This document shows, piece after piece, positions 54,118-63,411 of a DNA stretch of 64,000 nucleotides. The stretch comes from Brachybacterium alimentarium (GTDB lineage Bacteria; Actinomycetota; Actinomycetes; Actinomycetales; Dermabacteraceae): positions 1 through 64,000 of the forward strand of contig NZ_NRGS01000020.1 of the NCBI RefSeq assembly GCF_002332425.1. Reading direction: 5' to 3'. The position numbers were made by a program, and so were the translations under genes. Each line of letters begins with the position of its first letter. Position 1 is the first letter of the stretch. Below the pieces are notes generated by a model. The model searched no databases, was not told where the DNA came from, and was given only the letters and a program-made list of their open reading frames with translations.

Positions 54118-54300
54118 TCAGCGGCCCGGCAGCAGCCAGTCGTTCGGCGCGAACAGCTCCACGTGCACCCGCTCCTCCGGGATCCCGGCCTCCGCACCGA
54201 CCAGGGGAAGGGTGTCACGGATGACGGTCTCTTGGGCGAGGGTGAGCGCACCCTCGAGGTCGAGCTGGGGACGACGGGCGGCGGTGAGGGCCACGGACAT
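54118..54300 (-). CDS. Small hypothetical protein, 60 residues
   Basis: Not recognised. The product has two predicted helix-strand units (SVALTAARRPQLDLEGALTL, RVHVELFAPNDWLLPGR). ATG 54300 is chosen because AAGGA lies seven bases upstream; a longer frame to 54366 lacks support. It sits between TauE and DUF488 genes on the same strand. A tautomerase-like fold came to mind, but the N-terminal proline is absent. Confidence 0.5.
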   Translation of the reverse strand: MSVALTAARRPQLDLEGALTLAQETVIRDTLPLVGAEAGIPEERVHVELFAPNDWLLPGR

Positions 54301-54382
54301 GGGGAAGTCCTTCGTGATCGCGGGGTGGAGCCAGGTCGCCGATCGCTCGGCCACCTGCTCCCCCACGCTAGAAGCGCCTCAT

Positions 54383-54415
54383 CGTCGGCCCGGTGACCTT
54401 GGTCCCGGGCCGACG
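54383..54415 (-). terminator. Terminator after the DUF488 gene
   Basis: 11-bp perfect stem (54383-54393 with 54405-54415), 18 bases past the DUF488 stop on the minus strand. Confidence 0.75.
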
Positions 54416-54433
54416 GTCCCGGCCGGTTCCCGC

Positions 54434-54814
54434 TCAGTCGGCGAGGTCCTGCAGCACCTCCTGCAGCACCTGGGCGTGGTTGTGCTCGGTGTCCTTCGCC
54501 GCGAAGAGCAGCACGATGTTCCGGGCATGCCGGCTGCGGGCCTGGTTGAGCAGGTCCTCGGGCGCATCGCTGTCCTGGAGCTCACGCTTGTAGTGCTCGG
54601 AGAACGTCGAGAAGCCCAGCTCTCCGCTGTGGAAGGCCTTGCGCAGATCCGAGCTGGGGGCGACGTCCTTGTTCCAGGCGTCATGGTCCAGACGCTCCTT
54701 CTTGATGCCTCGGGGCCAGAGGCGGTCCACCAGCACCCGGAACTCGCCCGTCGCCGAGCCCTCGTCGTCCAGCACGTCCTGCACCCGCTCCACCGAGACC
54801 TTCATCGTGCTCAT
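54434..54814 (-). CDS. DUF488 family protein
   Basis: 126-residue cytoplasmic protein with the DUF488 pattern: VLVDRLWPRGIKKERLDHDAWNKDVAPS, LRKAF and LLFAAKDTEHNHAQVLQEVL. Function unknown; some members have been linked to heme or DNA-related roles without agreement. ATG 54814 has AGGAGAG upstream; ATG 54805 is an alternative. Confidence 0.88.
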   Translation of the reverse strand: MSTMKVSVERVQDVLDDEGSATGEFRVLVDRLWPRGIKKERLDHDAWNKDVAPSSDLRKAFHSGELGFSTFSEHYKRELQDSDAPEDLLNQARSRHARNIVLLFAAKDTEHNHAQVLQEVLQDLAD

Positions 54815-54849
54815 GCCCACTCTCCTGTCTTCTCCTGTGCGGATGAGAG

Positions 54850-54887
54850 AGGGCCCGGCGCGCGCTGTGCAGCGCGGGCCGGGCCCT
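54850..54887 (-). terminator. Terminator of tpx
   Basis: Long inverted repeat, AGGGCCCGG pairing with CCGGGCCCT and inner GCGCGCT with AGCGCG, 83 bases past the tpx stop on the minus strand and ahead of the DUF488 gene. Confidence 0.7.
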
Positions 54888-54969
54888 GGATCACGGGTGG
54901 TGCAGCGTCCTGGCACTGCCGGGCCCAGCTGCTCGTTCTCCTCCCGTGCTCACGATCACCGTGTGCGGA

Positions 54970-55467
54970 TCAGGCCAACGCAGCCTTCGCGCCCTCGTAA
55001 TCGGGCTCCTCGCTGACCTCGCCCACCTGCTCGGTGTAGACGATCGTGCCCTCGGCGTCGGTGACGACGACCGCGCGGGAGAGCAGTCCGGCCAGCGGGC
55101 CGTCAGCCATGGTGACGCCGAAGTCCTCGCCGAAGGAGGAGCGGAAGGCGGAGCCCGTGACGACGTTCTCGATGCCTTCGGCACCGCAGAAGCGGGCCTG
55201 GGCGAACGGGAGGTCCTTGGAGACGCAGACGACGACAGTGTTCTCGAACCCTGCGGCCAGCTCGTTGAACTTCCGTACGCTCATGGCGCAGGTGCCGGTG
55301 TCGAGCGAGGGGAAGATGTTCAGCACCACGCGCTTGCCGGCGAGGTCGGAGCTGGCGACGGGTGCGAGGTCCTGGCCGACCAGTTCGAAGGTCGGCAGCG
55401 CCGAGCCCTTGGCCGGCAGCTCGCCGACAGTGGAGACGGGATCGTTGTGGAAAGTAATGGAAGCCAT
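54970..55467 (-). CDS. tpx: Thiol peroxidase (atypical 2-Cys peroxiredoxin)
   Basis: Reduces hydrogen and organic peroxides. Peroxidatic C60 in DTGTCAMSVRKFN and resolving C94 in ARFCGAEGI, with the Tpx spacing. 165 residues, normal length. ATG 55467 is used because the family starts at MASITFHNDPV; in-frame codons further up to 55605 are not supported. Single-gene unit between two hairpins. Confidence 0.96.
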   Translation of the reverse strand: MASITFHNDPVSTVGELPAKGSALPTFELVGQDLAPVASSDLAGKRVVLNIFPSLDTGTCAMSVRKFNELAAGFENTVVVCVSKDLPFAQARFCGAEGIENVVTGSAFRSSFGEDFGVTMADGPLAGLLSRAVVVTDAEGTIVYTEQVGEVSEEPDYEGAKAALA

Positions 55468-55626
55468 GCCCCCATCATCATCCGCAGACCCCAGCGGCAC
55501 AAGCCGCCCCCTGGAGCATGGACCATGCTGCCTGGTGGGACCGCGAACCGACGTCTCCCGGGGAGGTGCCCGCCGGAGGCATCGCCAGGCCATCGCTGCG
55601 GTCACCGCAGAGACCTCCGGAGAGCG

Positions 55627-56496
55627 TCAGCGGGTGGTCTCCGCGAGGCGTTCGATCTGCTCGGTCACGTCGAAATCGGCTGGTGGCCACTGCGGGTCGA
55701 TCCCGCGCAGCGCATCCAGCAGCAGCTGCTGCACCGTGAGCCGGGCGTACCACTTCCGATCGGCCGGGACCACCGTCCATGGGTTCCCCACGGTTGAGGT
55801 GGCACGCAGCGCCCTCGTGTACGCCTCCATGTACTCCTCCCATCGCGCGCGCTCGTCCACGTCGCCGGGAGCGAACTTCCACTGCTTGTCCGGACGCTCC
55901 AGACGCTCCCTGAGCCGCGCCCCCTGCTCTGCGCGGGAGAGGTGGAGCATGACCTTCACGACCACGGTCCCGGCCTCGGTGAGCTCACGCTCGAAGGCGT
56001 TGATCGCGGTGTACCGGCGGCGGATCTCCTGCGCGTCGGCCCAGCCCCGGACCCGGTGGATCAGCACGTCCTCGTACTGGGAGCGGTCGAACACGCCGAT
56101 CATCCCGGACGCCGGCGCATGCCTGCGGATCCGCCACAGGAAGTCATGGCGCTTCTCGGCGCGAGTGGGGGCCTTGAACGCCGTGATGTCGACGCCCTGG
56201 GGGTCCACGGCACCCACCACGTGACGCATGATGCCGCCCTTGCCGGAGGTGTCCATGCCCTGCACGATCAGCAGCACGGAGCGCCCGCCGTCCTGGCCGT
56301 GGTGCTGGGCGTACAGCCGCTCCTGGAGCTCGGAGAGGAGCTCGTTCCGTGCGGCGAGCACTTTCTTGCCCTGGGCCTTCTTCGCCGTGAAGCCCGGGGT
56401 GGCGCGCGGATCGAGCTCGGTGACGTCCCCCGTCCAGTCCGACGCGATGGGGAAGCCTCGGGGCTTCTGGTCTGCGGGAGCGGTCTTCTTCGACAT
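55627..56496 (-). CDS. ppk2: Polyphosphate kinase 2 family protein
   Basis: Transfers phosphate between polyphosphate and nucleotides. Walker A-like GMDTSGKGG (80-88), Walker B-like and catalytic FDRSQYEDVLIHRV, and the lid region FERELTEAGTVVVKVMLHLSRAEQ are intact. The 289 residues suggest a class I or III single-domain enzyme; donor and acceptor class cannot be fixed here. TAGCCT (56509-56504) is seven bases before the ATG, so a leaderless start is possible. It is divergent from the amidohydrolase gene. Confidence 0.92.
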   Translation of the reverse strand: MSKKTAPADQKPRGFPIASDWTGDVTELDPRATPGFTAKKAQGKKVLAARNELLSELQERLYAQHHGQDGGRSVLLIVQGMDTSGKGGIMRHVVGAVDPQGVDITAFKAPTRAEKRHDFLWRIRRHAPASGMIGVFDRSQYEDVLIHRVRGWADAQEIRRRYTAINAFERELTEAGTVVVKVMLHLSRAEQGARLRERLERPDKQWKFAPGDVDERARWEEYMEAYTRALRATSTVGNPWTVVPADRKWYARLTVQQLLLDALRGIDPQWPPADFDVTEQIERLAETTR

Positions 56497-56581
56497 GAGG
56501 TGCAGGCTAACGCGGGCGGGGCGCTCACACCGGGTTCCGCGTGCACTTGACTCCACCGATCGGTCGGCGGAGTGTCGAGGC

Positions 56582-57754
56582 ATGACGATCACCGCCCTCA
56601 TCGATGCCCACGTCCATCCCGTCGCCTCCCCCGCCTTCGATGGCACCGTCCTGATCGAGGACGGCCGCATCACGGCCGCCGGACCGGATGTCCCGGTCCC
56701 CGAGGACGCTCTGGTCATCGATGCCGACGGCGGCTGGCTGCTGCCCGGCTTCCTCGACGCCCACGTGCACCTCGGCGTGGACGAGGAGGGCGAGGGCTGG
56801 GCCGGGCAGGACACCAACGAGATGACCGATCCGGTGATGGCCGCGGCCCGGGCGATCGACGCGATCAACCCCGTGGAGGTCGGTTTCGACGACGCGATCA
56901 TCGGCGGCGTCACCGCCGTGAACGTCAACCCCGGCTCCGGGAACCCCATCGGTGGGCTCGCCGTCGCGATCCGCACCCACGGCCGCGTCGTGGACGACAT
57001 GGTGCTGCGCAGCCCCTCCGGGCTGAAGGCGGCACTGGGCGAGAATCCCAAGCGCATCTACGGCGATCGCCAGCAGACCCCGTCGACCCGTCTCGGGGTG
57101 GCGCTCACCATCCGGCAGGCGTTCGCGAAGGCCCAGGCGTGGATGGCGAAGGACGAGTCCGATCGCGACCCCGATCTGATGAGCGAGGCGCTCGCTCGCG
57201 TGCTGCGCCGCGAGATCCCATGGCGCCAGCACTCGCATCGGGCCGACGACATCGCCACCGCGCTGCGGATCGCCGAGGAGTTCGGCTTCGAGCTGGTGCT
57301 CGACCACGGCACGGAGGCGTACCAGATCGCCGACAAGGTCGCCGCCGCCGGGGTGCCGGTGCTGTACGGGCCGCTGATCGTCTCCCGCTCGAAGGTCGAG
57401 GTGCGACACCGCACGCCGAAGGCCCCCGGGATCCTCACCGCGGCCGGGGTGAAGGTCTCGATCATCACGGACCATCCGGTGGTGCCGATCGACTTCCTCG
57501 TCCACCAGGCGGCGCTCGCGGTCAAGCACGGGATGGCCCCGGACGATGCGCTGCGCGCGATCACGCTCAATCCCGCCGAGGTGCTCGGCGTCGAGGAGCG
57601 TCTCGGCTCGATCGAGGTGGGCAAGGACGCGGACCTCGTGCTGTGGGAGGGCGACCCGCTGGACACCCGCCATCGCACCCTGCGGGTATGGCAGCAGGGA
57701 CGCCAGGTCATGCACCGCGACGAGTCCGGGGAGCCCGTGATCGCCGCGCGCTGA
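56582..57754 (+). CDS. Amidohydrolase family protein
   Basis: 390-residue metal-dependent hydrolase of the imidazolonepropionase-like branch. The first metal motif is DAHVHLGVD near 60-68; ALVIDADGGWLLPGFLD precedes it. Later metal residues are in LVLDHGTEAYQIA and IITDHPVVPID. The C-terminal LNPAEVLGVEERLGSIEVGKDADLVLW is characteristic. ATG 56582 has GAGG in front. Substrate not predictable. Confidence 0.9.
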   Translation: MTITALIDAHVHPVASPAFDGTVLIEDGRITAAGPDVPVPEDALVIDADGGWLLPGFLDAHVHLGVDEEGEGWAGQDTNEMTDPVMAAARAIDAINPVEVGFDDAIIGGVTAVNVNPGSGNPIGGLAVAIRTHGRVVDDMVLRSPSGLKAALGENPKRIYGDRQQTPSTRLGVALTIRQAFAKAQAWMAKDESDRDPDLMSEALARVLRREIPWRQHSHRADDIATALRIAEEFGFELVLDHGTEAYQIADKVAAAGVPVLYGPLIVSRSKVEVRHRTPKAPGILTAAGVKVSIITDHPVVPIDFLVHQAALAVKHGMAPDDALRAITLNPAEVLGVEERLGSIEVGKDADLVLWEGDPLDTRHRTLRVWQQGRQVMHRDESGEPVIAAR

Positions 57755-57811
57755 GCACTATGAGCGTCCCGGTGGGCGCGTCCAGAGATCGCGCCCTCGG
57801 GCATCCGACTC

Positions 57812-57876
57812 GAGCGCCCGCCCGGACCGGAGAGTGCGGGCCGGGCGCTCCCGAGAGTGCGGGCCGGGCGCTCCCG
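57812..57876. terminator. Terminator between convergent genes with a duplicated 23-bp arm
   Basis: GAGCGCCCG around 57812-57825 can pair with CGGGCGCTC in either of two identical 23-base copies (57831-57853 and 57854-57876). It is 58 bases past the amidohydrolase stop and abuts the PepSY stop. The duplication creates two alternative hairpins. Confidence 0.75.
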
Positions 57877-57877
57877 C

Positions 57878-58663
57878 TCAGTCGTCGATGCGCACGTCAC
57901 CGGTCTCGACGTCCACGTCGATCTCCACGTCGTCGTCCCCGGAGGTCTCGAGATCGATCTGGTAGCGGATGGCGCCGTCATCCGCATCCAGCTCCCAGCC
58001 GGAGACCCGACCCTCGCGCTCCTGCAGGGCGATCTCGATCGCCTGCTGCGGGGTCATCGGGGAGGTGACGTCGACGGCCGGGTCCTCCACGCGGTCCCGC
58101 TCCTGGTCGTGCTCGAGGACCTCGCCGGTGGTGGCGTCGATGTCGAGGTCGTGCTCCTGGCCATCCGTCCGCACCTCGATCTCCCAGGTCCAGCCGTGGT
58201 CGTCGTCGTGGTCGATCGAGACGGATTCCGTCTCGCCTCCGCCGGCGGTCTCGACGGCGATGGACACCGCGTCCTCAGCAGAGATCGCGAGCTGCTCGGT
58301 CGCGAGGTCGGCGTCCTCGGGCAGCGGGGCGCCCGCCGGGTCCGATGTGCCGGCCTCTCCACCTGCGTCACCGGACCCGCCGGCGTCCGAGGCGCTGCCG
58401 TCGGTCACAGAGCCCGCGTCGGACGCAGAATCTCCGTCGGACGCAGAACCACCATCGGAGGCAGAGCCGTCGTCGGCCGCCGCGCCCCCGGTGTCGCTCG
58501 CGCCGCTGTCCTCGCTCGTCGAGGTGTCGGAGTCGCCGTCCGCGGGCGAACCGGCATCGTCGGCGCCGCTGCATCCGGCGGCCAGGGCGATCACGAGCGC
58601 ACCCAGGGCGGCGGCGCGAGTCGTGGTGCGGGTGGTGGTGCCGAGGCGCATCGTGCGGGTCAT
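57878..58663 (-). CDS. PepSY-domain lipoprotein
   Basis: 261-residue exported protein. Signal with lipobox ALAAGC (C31) after a Thr/Arg-rich start, then a ~95-residue low-complexity Ser/Asp/Gly/Ala linker with imperfect SDGGSASDGD repeats, then two PepSY domains (about 125-190 and 200-260; SAEDAVSIAVETAGGG, MTPQQAIEIALQEREG). Related proteins inhibit or chaperone extracellular proteases or tune cell-surface processes; role here unknown. GAGGAGGAGA precedes ATG 58663. No two-component system is adjacent, unlike many PepSY genes. Confidence 0.88.
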   Translation of the reverse strand: MTRTMRLGTTTRTTTRAAALGALVIALAAGCSGADDAGSPADGDSDTSTSEDSGASDTGGAAADDGSASDGGSASDGDSASDAGSVTDGSASDAGGSGDAGGEAGTSDPAGAPLPEDADLATEQLAISAEDAVSIAVETAGGGETESVSIDHDDDHGWTWEIEVRTDGQEHDLDIDATTGEVLEHDQERDRVEDPAVDVTSPMTPQQAIEIALQEREGRVSGWELDADDGAIRYQIDLETSGDDDVEIDVDVETGDVRIDD

Positions 58664-59057
58664 GGCGAGTCTCCTCCTCGAGGGGCGTCTGCCCCGATGT
58701 GCGGTCGATATGCCCAGGCTATGGCGCTGCTGAACAACGGTCGAGCACTCTGAGAACACTCTCATCGAGGCCTCATGCAGCTCTCACCCGGCGCTCCCCG
58801 AACGTCGGCACCCGTGCTCCGCCACTGGCGCGCTCCGCGGCCTGGCCTCCCGCGGCTGCTCCGCGCTGTGGCGTGCTCCGCGCCGTGGCGTCGCGCGGCT
58901 GCTCCGTGTCCTGGCTTCCCGCGGTGGCTTCGCGCCCCGGCGTCCCTCGGTCGCGCGGCCGAGCAGGACCGTCGGCCCTTCCGCTCTCCCCCGGCTCCCC
59001 CTACGGTGGGGAGAACCCTCCGGGGGACCCTGATGTCCATCGCAGCAGGAAGGCGCC
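58664..59057. other. Intergenic region between PepSY gene and phosphoketolase gene
   Basis: 394 bases of G/C-rich sequence with imperfect copies of GGCTGCTCCG and GTGGC motifs at 58851-58940. I see no gene and no convincing promoter pair for either side. AGGAAGG before 59058 is the phosphoketolase ribosome site. Confidence 0.4.
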
Positions 59058-61535
59058 ATGACCACCACCACGAGCTGGCCGAACTCCCCCGCCGATCCGC
59101 CCTCGGGCGACGAGCTGTCGCGGATCCATGCCTGGTGGCGGGCCGCGAACTACCTGTCGGTCGGGCAGATCTATCTCAAGGACAACCCTCTGCTGCGCAA
59201 GCCGCTGCAGCGCGAGCATGTCAAGCCCCGTCTGCTCGGGCACTGGGGCACCACGCCGGGGCTCACGTTCCTGTACGCCCACGCCAACCGGGCGATCCGG
59301 CAGCGCGGCCTGAACGCCATGTACATCACCGGCCCCGGGCACGGCGGGCCCGGACTGGTGGCCGCCACCTACCTCGAAGGCACCTACAGCGAGGTCTACC
59401 CCGCCGTGAGCCAGGACGAGGAGGGGCTGAACCGCCTGTTCACGCAGTTCTCCTTCCCCGGCGGCATCCCCTCGCACGTGGCGCCGGAGACCCCCGGGTC
59501 GATCCACGAGGGCGGCGAGCTCGGATACTCGCTCTCCCATGCCTACGGCGCGATGTTCGACAGGCCCGACCAGATCGCCTTCACCGTGGTGGGTGATGGC
59601 GAGGCGGAAACCGGTCCGTTGGCCACGTCGTGGCACTCGAACAAGTTCACCAACCCCCAGCAGGACGGCGTGGTGCTGCCGATCCTGCACCTGAACGGCT
59701 ACAAGATCGCCAATCCCACCGTGCTGGCCCGTCTCGGCGACGAGGAGCTCGAAGCGCTGCTGCGCGGCTACGGGCACACCCCGCTGTTCTTCACCGGCGG
59801 GTTCGAGGACGAGGACCCGATGGCGGCGCACGAGCGCTTCGCCGCCGTCCTCGACGAGGCGCTGGACCAGATCGCCGAGATCAAGCAGCGGGCGCAGGAG
59901 GACGCCGCGCACGGCCGCGAGACCGAACGGCCCGCCTGGCCGATGATCGTCTTCCGCACGCCGAAGGGCTGGACCGGCCCGAAGACGATCGACGGTCAGG
60001 TCACCGAGGGCTCCTGGCGCTCCCATCAGGTGCCGCTCGCCAGCGCCCGCGACACCGAGGAGCACCTCGCCGACCTCGATGCGTGGTTGCGCTCCTACCG
60101 TCCCGAGGAGCTGTTCGACGAGGACGGCCGCCTGCTCGAGGAGATCGCGAGCACTGCTCCGGCGTCGGCGCAGCGGATGTCGGCGAACCCCGCCACCAAC
60201 GGCGGCTCCGTGCTGATCCCGCTGCGTCTGCCCGATATCCGCGACCATGCCGTCGAGGTCGATCGACCCGGCGCCTCGGTCTCCGAGGCGACGAAGGTGC
60301 TGGGCGGGTGGCTGCGGGACGTCGTCCGGGACAACCCGGACAACTTCCGGATCTTCGGTCCCGACGAGACCGCGTCCAACCGCCTGCAGTCCGTGTACGA
60401 GGCGACCGACAAGCAGTGGAACGCTGACTTCGAGCCGCACGACCGCGACGAGCACCTGGCACGCTCCGGCCGCGTGATGGAGGTGCTCTCGGAGCACCAG
60501 TGCCAGGGCTGGCTCGAGGGGTACCTGCTCACGGGCCGGCACGGGCTCTTCTCCTCCTACGAGGCCTTCATCCACATCGTCGATTCGATGGTCAACCAGC
60601 ACGCGAAATGGTTGAAGGTCACCAACGAGCTGGAGTGGCGCCGGCCGCTGGCTTCGCTGAACTACCTGCTGAGCTCGCACGTGTGGCGGCAGGACCACAA
60701 CGGCTTCAGCCATCAGGATCCCGGGTTCATCGATCACATGGTCAACAAGAAGGCCGAGATCGTGAGGGTCTACCTCCCGCCGGACGCGAACACCCTGCTG
60801 TCCACCTACGATCACTGCCTGCGCTCTCGCCAGTACGTCAACGTGGTCGTGGCCGGGAAGCAGCCGAACCCGAACTGGCTGAGCCTGGACGAGGCCGCCG
60901 TGCACTGCGCCCGCGGGCTCGGCATCTGGGAGTGGGCCGGCACCGAGGTGGACGGCGAGGAACCGGATGTGGTCCTCGCCTGCGCCGGGGACATCCCCAC
61001 CATCGAGACGCTCGCGGCCGCGAAGATCCTGCGCGAGGAGATCCCCTCCTTGAAGGTGCGGGTGGTGAACGTGGTGGACCTGATGCGTCTGCAGGAGGAC
61101 ACCGAGCATCCCCATGGCCTCTCGCCCCAGGACTTCGACGGGGTCTTCGGCGAGGACCTCCCGGTGATCTTCGCCTATCACGGCTATCCGTGGCTGATCC
61201 ATCGCCTGGCCTACCGTCACGATCGGCATTCCCGGATCCACGTGCGGGGCTACAAGGAGGAGGGCACCACCACCACGCCCTTCGACATGCTCATGCTCAA
61301 CGATTCCGACCGCTACCACCTCGTGATGGATGTGATCGACCGGGTCGAGGGCCTGGCCACACGGTATGCGGGTCTTCGGCAGCAGATGGTCGATGCCAGA
61401 CTCCGAGCCCGCGCCCACGCCTACGAGCACGGCGAGGACCCGGCGCACATCGCCCAGTGGCAGTGGGACGACACCGCCGACCACGCAGCCGGCGGCGCCC
61501 CGGCGCAGGCCCAGGACACCGGAGGCGACAACTGA
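59058..61535 (+). CDS. xfp: Xylulose-5-phosphate / fructose-6-phosphate phosphoketolase
   Basis: ThDP enzyme that splits Xu5P or F6P to acetyl phosphate and a shorter sugar phosphate. The 825 residues are full length: [19 protein letters not shown] near the start, [17 protein letters not shown], the ThDP motif [21 protein letters not shown], and the transketolase-like C-terminus ([20 protein letters not shown]). AGGAAGG in front of the ATG. It shares a TGATG with the acylphosphatase gene. No ackA or pta gene is adjacent. Confidence 0.96.
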   Translation: MTTTTSWPNSPADPPSGDELSRIHAWWRAANYLSVGQIYLKDNPLLRKPLQREHVKPRLLGHWGTTPGLTFLYAHANRAIRQRGLNAMYITGPGHGGPGLVAATYLEGTYSEVYPAVSQDEEGLNRLFTQFSFPGGIPSHVAPETPGSIHEGGELGYSLSHAYGAMFDRPDQIAFTVVGDGEAETGPLATSWHSNKFTNPQQDGVVLPILHLNGYKIANPTVLARLGDEELEALLRGYGHTPLFFTGGFEDEDPMAAHERFAAVLDEALDQIAEIKQRAQEDAAHGRETERPAWPMIVFRTPKGWTGPKTIDGQVTEGSWRSHQVPLASARDTEEHLADLDAWLRSYRPEELFDEDGRLLEEIASTAPASAQRMSANPATNGGSVLIPLRLPDIRDHAVEVDRPGASVSEATKVLGGWLRDVVRDNPDNFRIFGPDETASNRLQSVYEATDKQWNADFEPHDRDEHLARSGRVMEVLSEHQCQGWLEGYLLTGRHGLFSSYEAFIHIVDSMVNQHAKWLKVTNELEWRRPLASLNYLLSSHVWRQDHNGFSHQDPGFIDHMVNKKAEIVRVYLPPDANTLLSTYDHCLRSRQYVNVVVAGKQPNPNWLSLDEAAVHCARGLGIWEWAGTEVDGEEPDVVLACAGDIPTIETLAAAKILREEIPSLKVRVVNVVDLMRLQEDTEHPHGLSPQDFDGVFGEDLPVIFAYHGYPWLIHRLAYRHDRHSRIHVRGYKEEGTTTTPFDMLMLNDSDRYHLVMDVIDRVEGLATRYAGLRQQMVDARLRARAHAYEHGEDPAHIAQWQWDDTADHAAGGAPAQAQDTGGDN

Positions 61536-61849
61536 TGACAGGACCTGCTCCGACCGCCGGCGACTCGGCGGACCACGGCGTCCTACGTCGTCTCGTGCGG
61601 GTGCAGGGACGCGTTCAGGGCGTCGGCTTCCGCATGGCGGCCGCGTCCGAGGCGGAGCGTCTGGGCGTGGTCGGGACCGTGAGGAACCTGTGGGACGGCT
61701 CCGTCGAGGCGGATGTCGAAGGGTCGTCCGACGCGGTCGGGTCGATGCTCGACTGGCTGCGGGAGGGCCCGCCCGGGGCACAGGTGAGCGGGACCGAGGT
61801 GCGCCCGCAGGCCCCGAAAGGCGCGGCGAGCTTCCGCGTCACCGGCTGA
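61535..61849 (+). CDS. acyP: Acylphosphatase
   Basis: 104-residue acylphosphatase: VQGRVQGVGFR with catalytic R33 and GTVRNLWDGSVE with catalytic N51, normal fold length plus ~16 extra N-terminal residues. It hydrolyses acyl phosphates to acid and phosphate. Its ATG is fused to the xfp stop (TGATG), implying equal expression. Cleaving the phosphoketolase product acetyl phosphate is an attractive but unproven role. Confidence 0.93.
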   Translation: MTGPAPTAGDSADHGVLRRLVRVQGRVQGVGFRMAAASEAERLGVVGTVRNLWDGSVEADVEGSSDAVGSMLDWLREGPPGAQVSGTEVRPQAPKGAASFRVTG

Positions 61850-61864
61850 TCGCTGCCCGCGCGC

Positions 61865-63043
61865 TCAGGCGGACTCGGAGTGTCTGAGCCCGGCGACGCC
61901 GCCGCGCAGGTAGTTCGCGGCGACAGCCGCTCCGGCGAGCACCATCACCGTCGAGGTGACGATCAGCGAGGTCTGCCCAGCGCGGTCGATGATCAGCCCG
62001 CCCACCAGGGCGCCCACGGCGATCGCCACGTTGAACACGGCGCTGTTCAGCGCGGTGCCCTCCTCGATGACCTCGGCGGCCTGGGAGCCCACGAAGGCCT
62101 GGATCGCCACCGAGATCGCTCCGACGAACAGACCCCACAGCGGCATGATCGCGAGCGCCGAGGCCGGGGTGTGCATCAGCAGCAGCACGAGGAGCAGGGA
62201 GATCCCCACGCCGGAGGAGACCACCAGCACGCCCCAGGGCGCGCTGCGGGTCAGCAGCGGAGCGACGGCGAAGTTGCCGATCAGCCCGGCGATGCCGAAG
62301 GCCAGCAGCATCACACCGATGTCGGTGACCGGCACCTGGGCCCGCGCGACCAGGATCGGGCTGACATAGGCGTAGGTGATGAACTGGGCGACCACCACCA
62401 GCGAGGTCAGCACGATCGCATAGCGCACGCCGCGCGCACGACTGGCGGCGAGCATCATCGCCGGGGTCACCTTCACCGGCGAGCGCACCGGCTTCACGAG
62501 CAGCAGGATCAGCACGGCGACGAGCACGGCGATCAGGCCCACCACGGCGAAGGCCGCCCGCCATCCCACGTGCGACCCGATCCATGCGGCCATCGGCACG
62601 CCGAGCACCAGGGCAGCGCCGGCGCCGCTGAAGGCGACGGTCAGGGCCCGCGCACTGTGCTTCGCCTCGACCTGGCCGAGCGCGACGATCGCGAGCACCG
62701 CCCAGTACAGGCCGATGGAGACCCCGGCGAAGAGTCGGGCCAGCAGCAGCACCGCGAAGTTCGGGGCGACCACGCTCAGCGCGCAGGAGATCACCACCGA
62801 GGACAGGGCCAGCACGAGCACGAGGCGGCGGTCCATCCCCCGCACGATCACCGGGGTGAGCACAGCCACGACACCGGCCAGCACGCCGGGCACGGTGACC
62901 GAGAGTCCCGCGAGCCCCTCGCTGATCCCGAGCTCCGGCGCCATCACGCTGAGCACCCCGATCGGCAGCTCCTCGATCGTGATGAGCACGAAGATCCCCA
63001 GGGCGAGGGCGACGACCCCACTCCATCGGCGTGCGCTGTCCAC
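61865..63043 (-). CDS. MFS efflux permease
   Basis: 392-residue major facilitator with 12 predicted helices, of the drug or sugar efflux branch: VLITIEELPIGVLSVMAPELGIS, RGMDRRLVLVLALSSVV between helices 2 and 3, and LLARLFAGVSIGLYWAVLA. GTG 63043 (VDSARRWSG) is chosen for GAGGAGGAG five bases upstream. It is convergent with acyP, 15 bases apart. Substrate unknown. Confidence 0.9.
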   Translation of the reverse strand: MDSARRWSGVVALALGIFVLITIEELPIGVLSVMAPELGISEGLAGLSVTVPGVLAGVVAVLTPVIVRGMDRRLVLVLALSSVVISCALSVVAPNFAVLLLARLFAGVSIGLYWAVLAIVALGQVEAKHSARALTVAFSGAGAALVLGVPMAAWIGSHVGWRAAFAVVGLIAVLVAVLILLLVKPVRSPVKVTPAMMLAASRARGVRYAIVLTSLVVVAQFITYAYVSPILVARAQVPVTDIGVMLLAFGIAGLIGNFAVAPLLTRSAPWGVLVVSSGVGISLLLVLLLMHTPASALAIMPLWGLFVGAISVAIQAFVGSQAAEVIEEGTALNSAVFNVAIAVGALVGGLIIDRAGQTSLIVTSTVMVLAGAAVAANYLRGGVAGLRHSESA

Positions 63044-63411
63044 TGCTGCTCCTCCTCGATCTCGGCCCGGCACGGGCGACGACTTGCTCGTACGGGCTCA
63101 TGGCTGAACAGGCGAGTCCCCGAGCCTCGCGAGGGCGCGGGAGCTTCCTGCTCGGACGGGCCGCGCGCTCAGTCACGGCGCGGGCTGCGGCGGGGCGCCT
63201 GCACGCGGCATGGCGCGTGCGCACGGCGTGGCGCCTGCGCACGGCGGATGGCCCCGGGCGCGCTGTGCGCTGCCGGAGCCATCCGCGGTCAGGCGGGTCT
63301 GCGGCCGTCGGCCGGAGCCGAGGCCGCAGCCGACTTCGGTCGGGACCGCCCGCGGTCCGACCCGATCGACGCCGGCCCGATCCTCACCTGCTGGTGTTCA
63401 GGTGCTGGAGA
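63044..63411. repeat. Intergenic region with an 18-bp tandem repeat
   Basis: 368 bases without a gene. At 63194-63247 are three imperfect copies of an 18-base unit near GGCGCCTGCGCACGGCGT. The remainder is G/C-rich with scattered short inverted repeats (for example near 63346-63355) and no supportable promoter or RNA. Confidence 0.7.

Noticed and set aside
54118-54300. Tautomerase (4-OT family) call for the 60-residue protein
   Set aside because: The catalytic N-terminal proline after Met is missing and the sequence does not otherwise fit.
59001-61781. 926-codon open frame on the minus strand opposite xfp
   Set aside because: Antisense shadow of phosphoketolase; no domain and no ribosome site.
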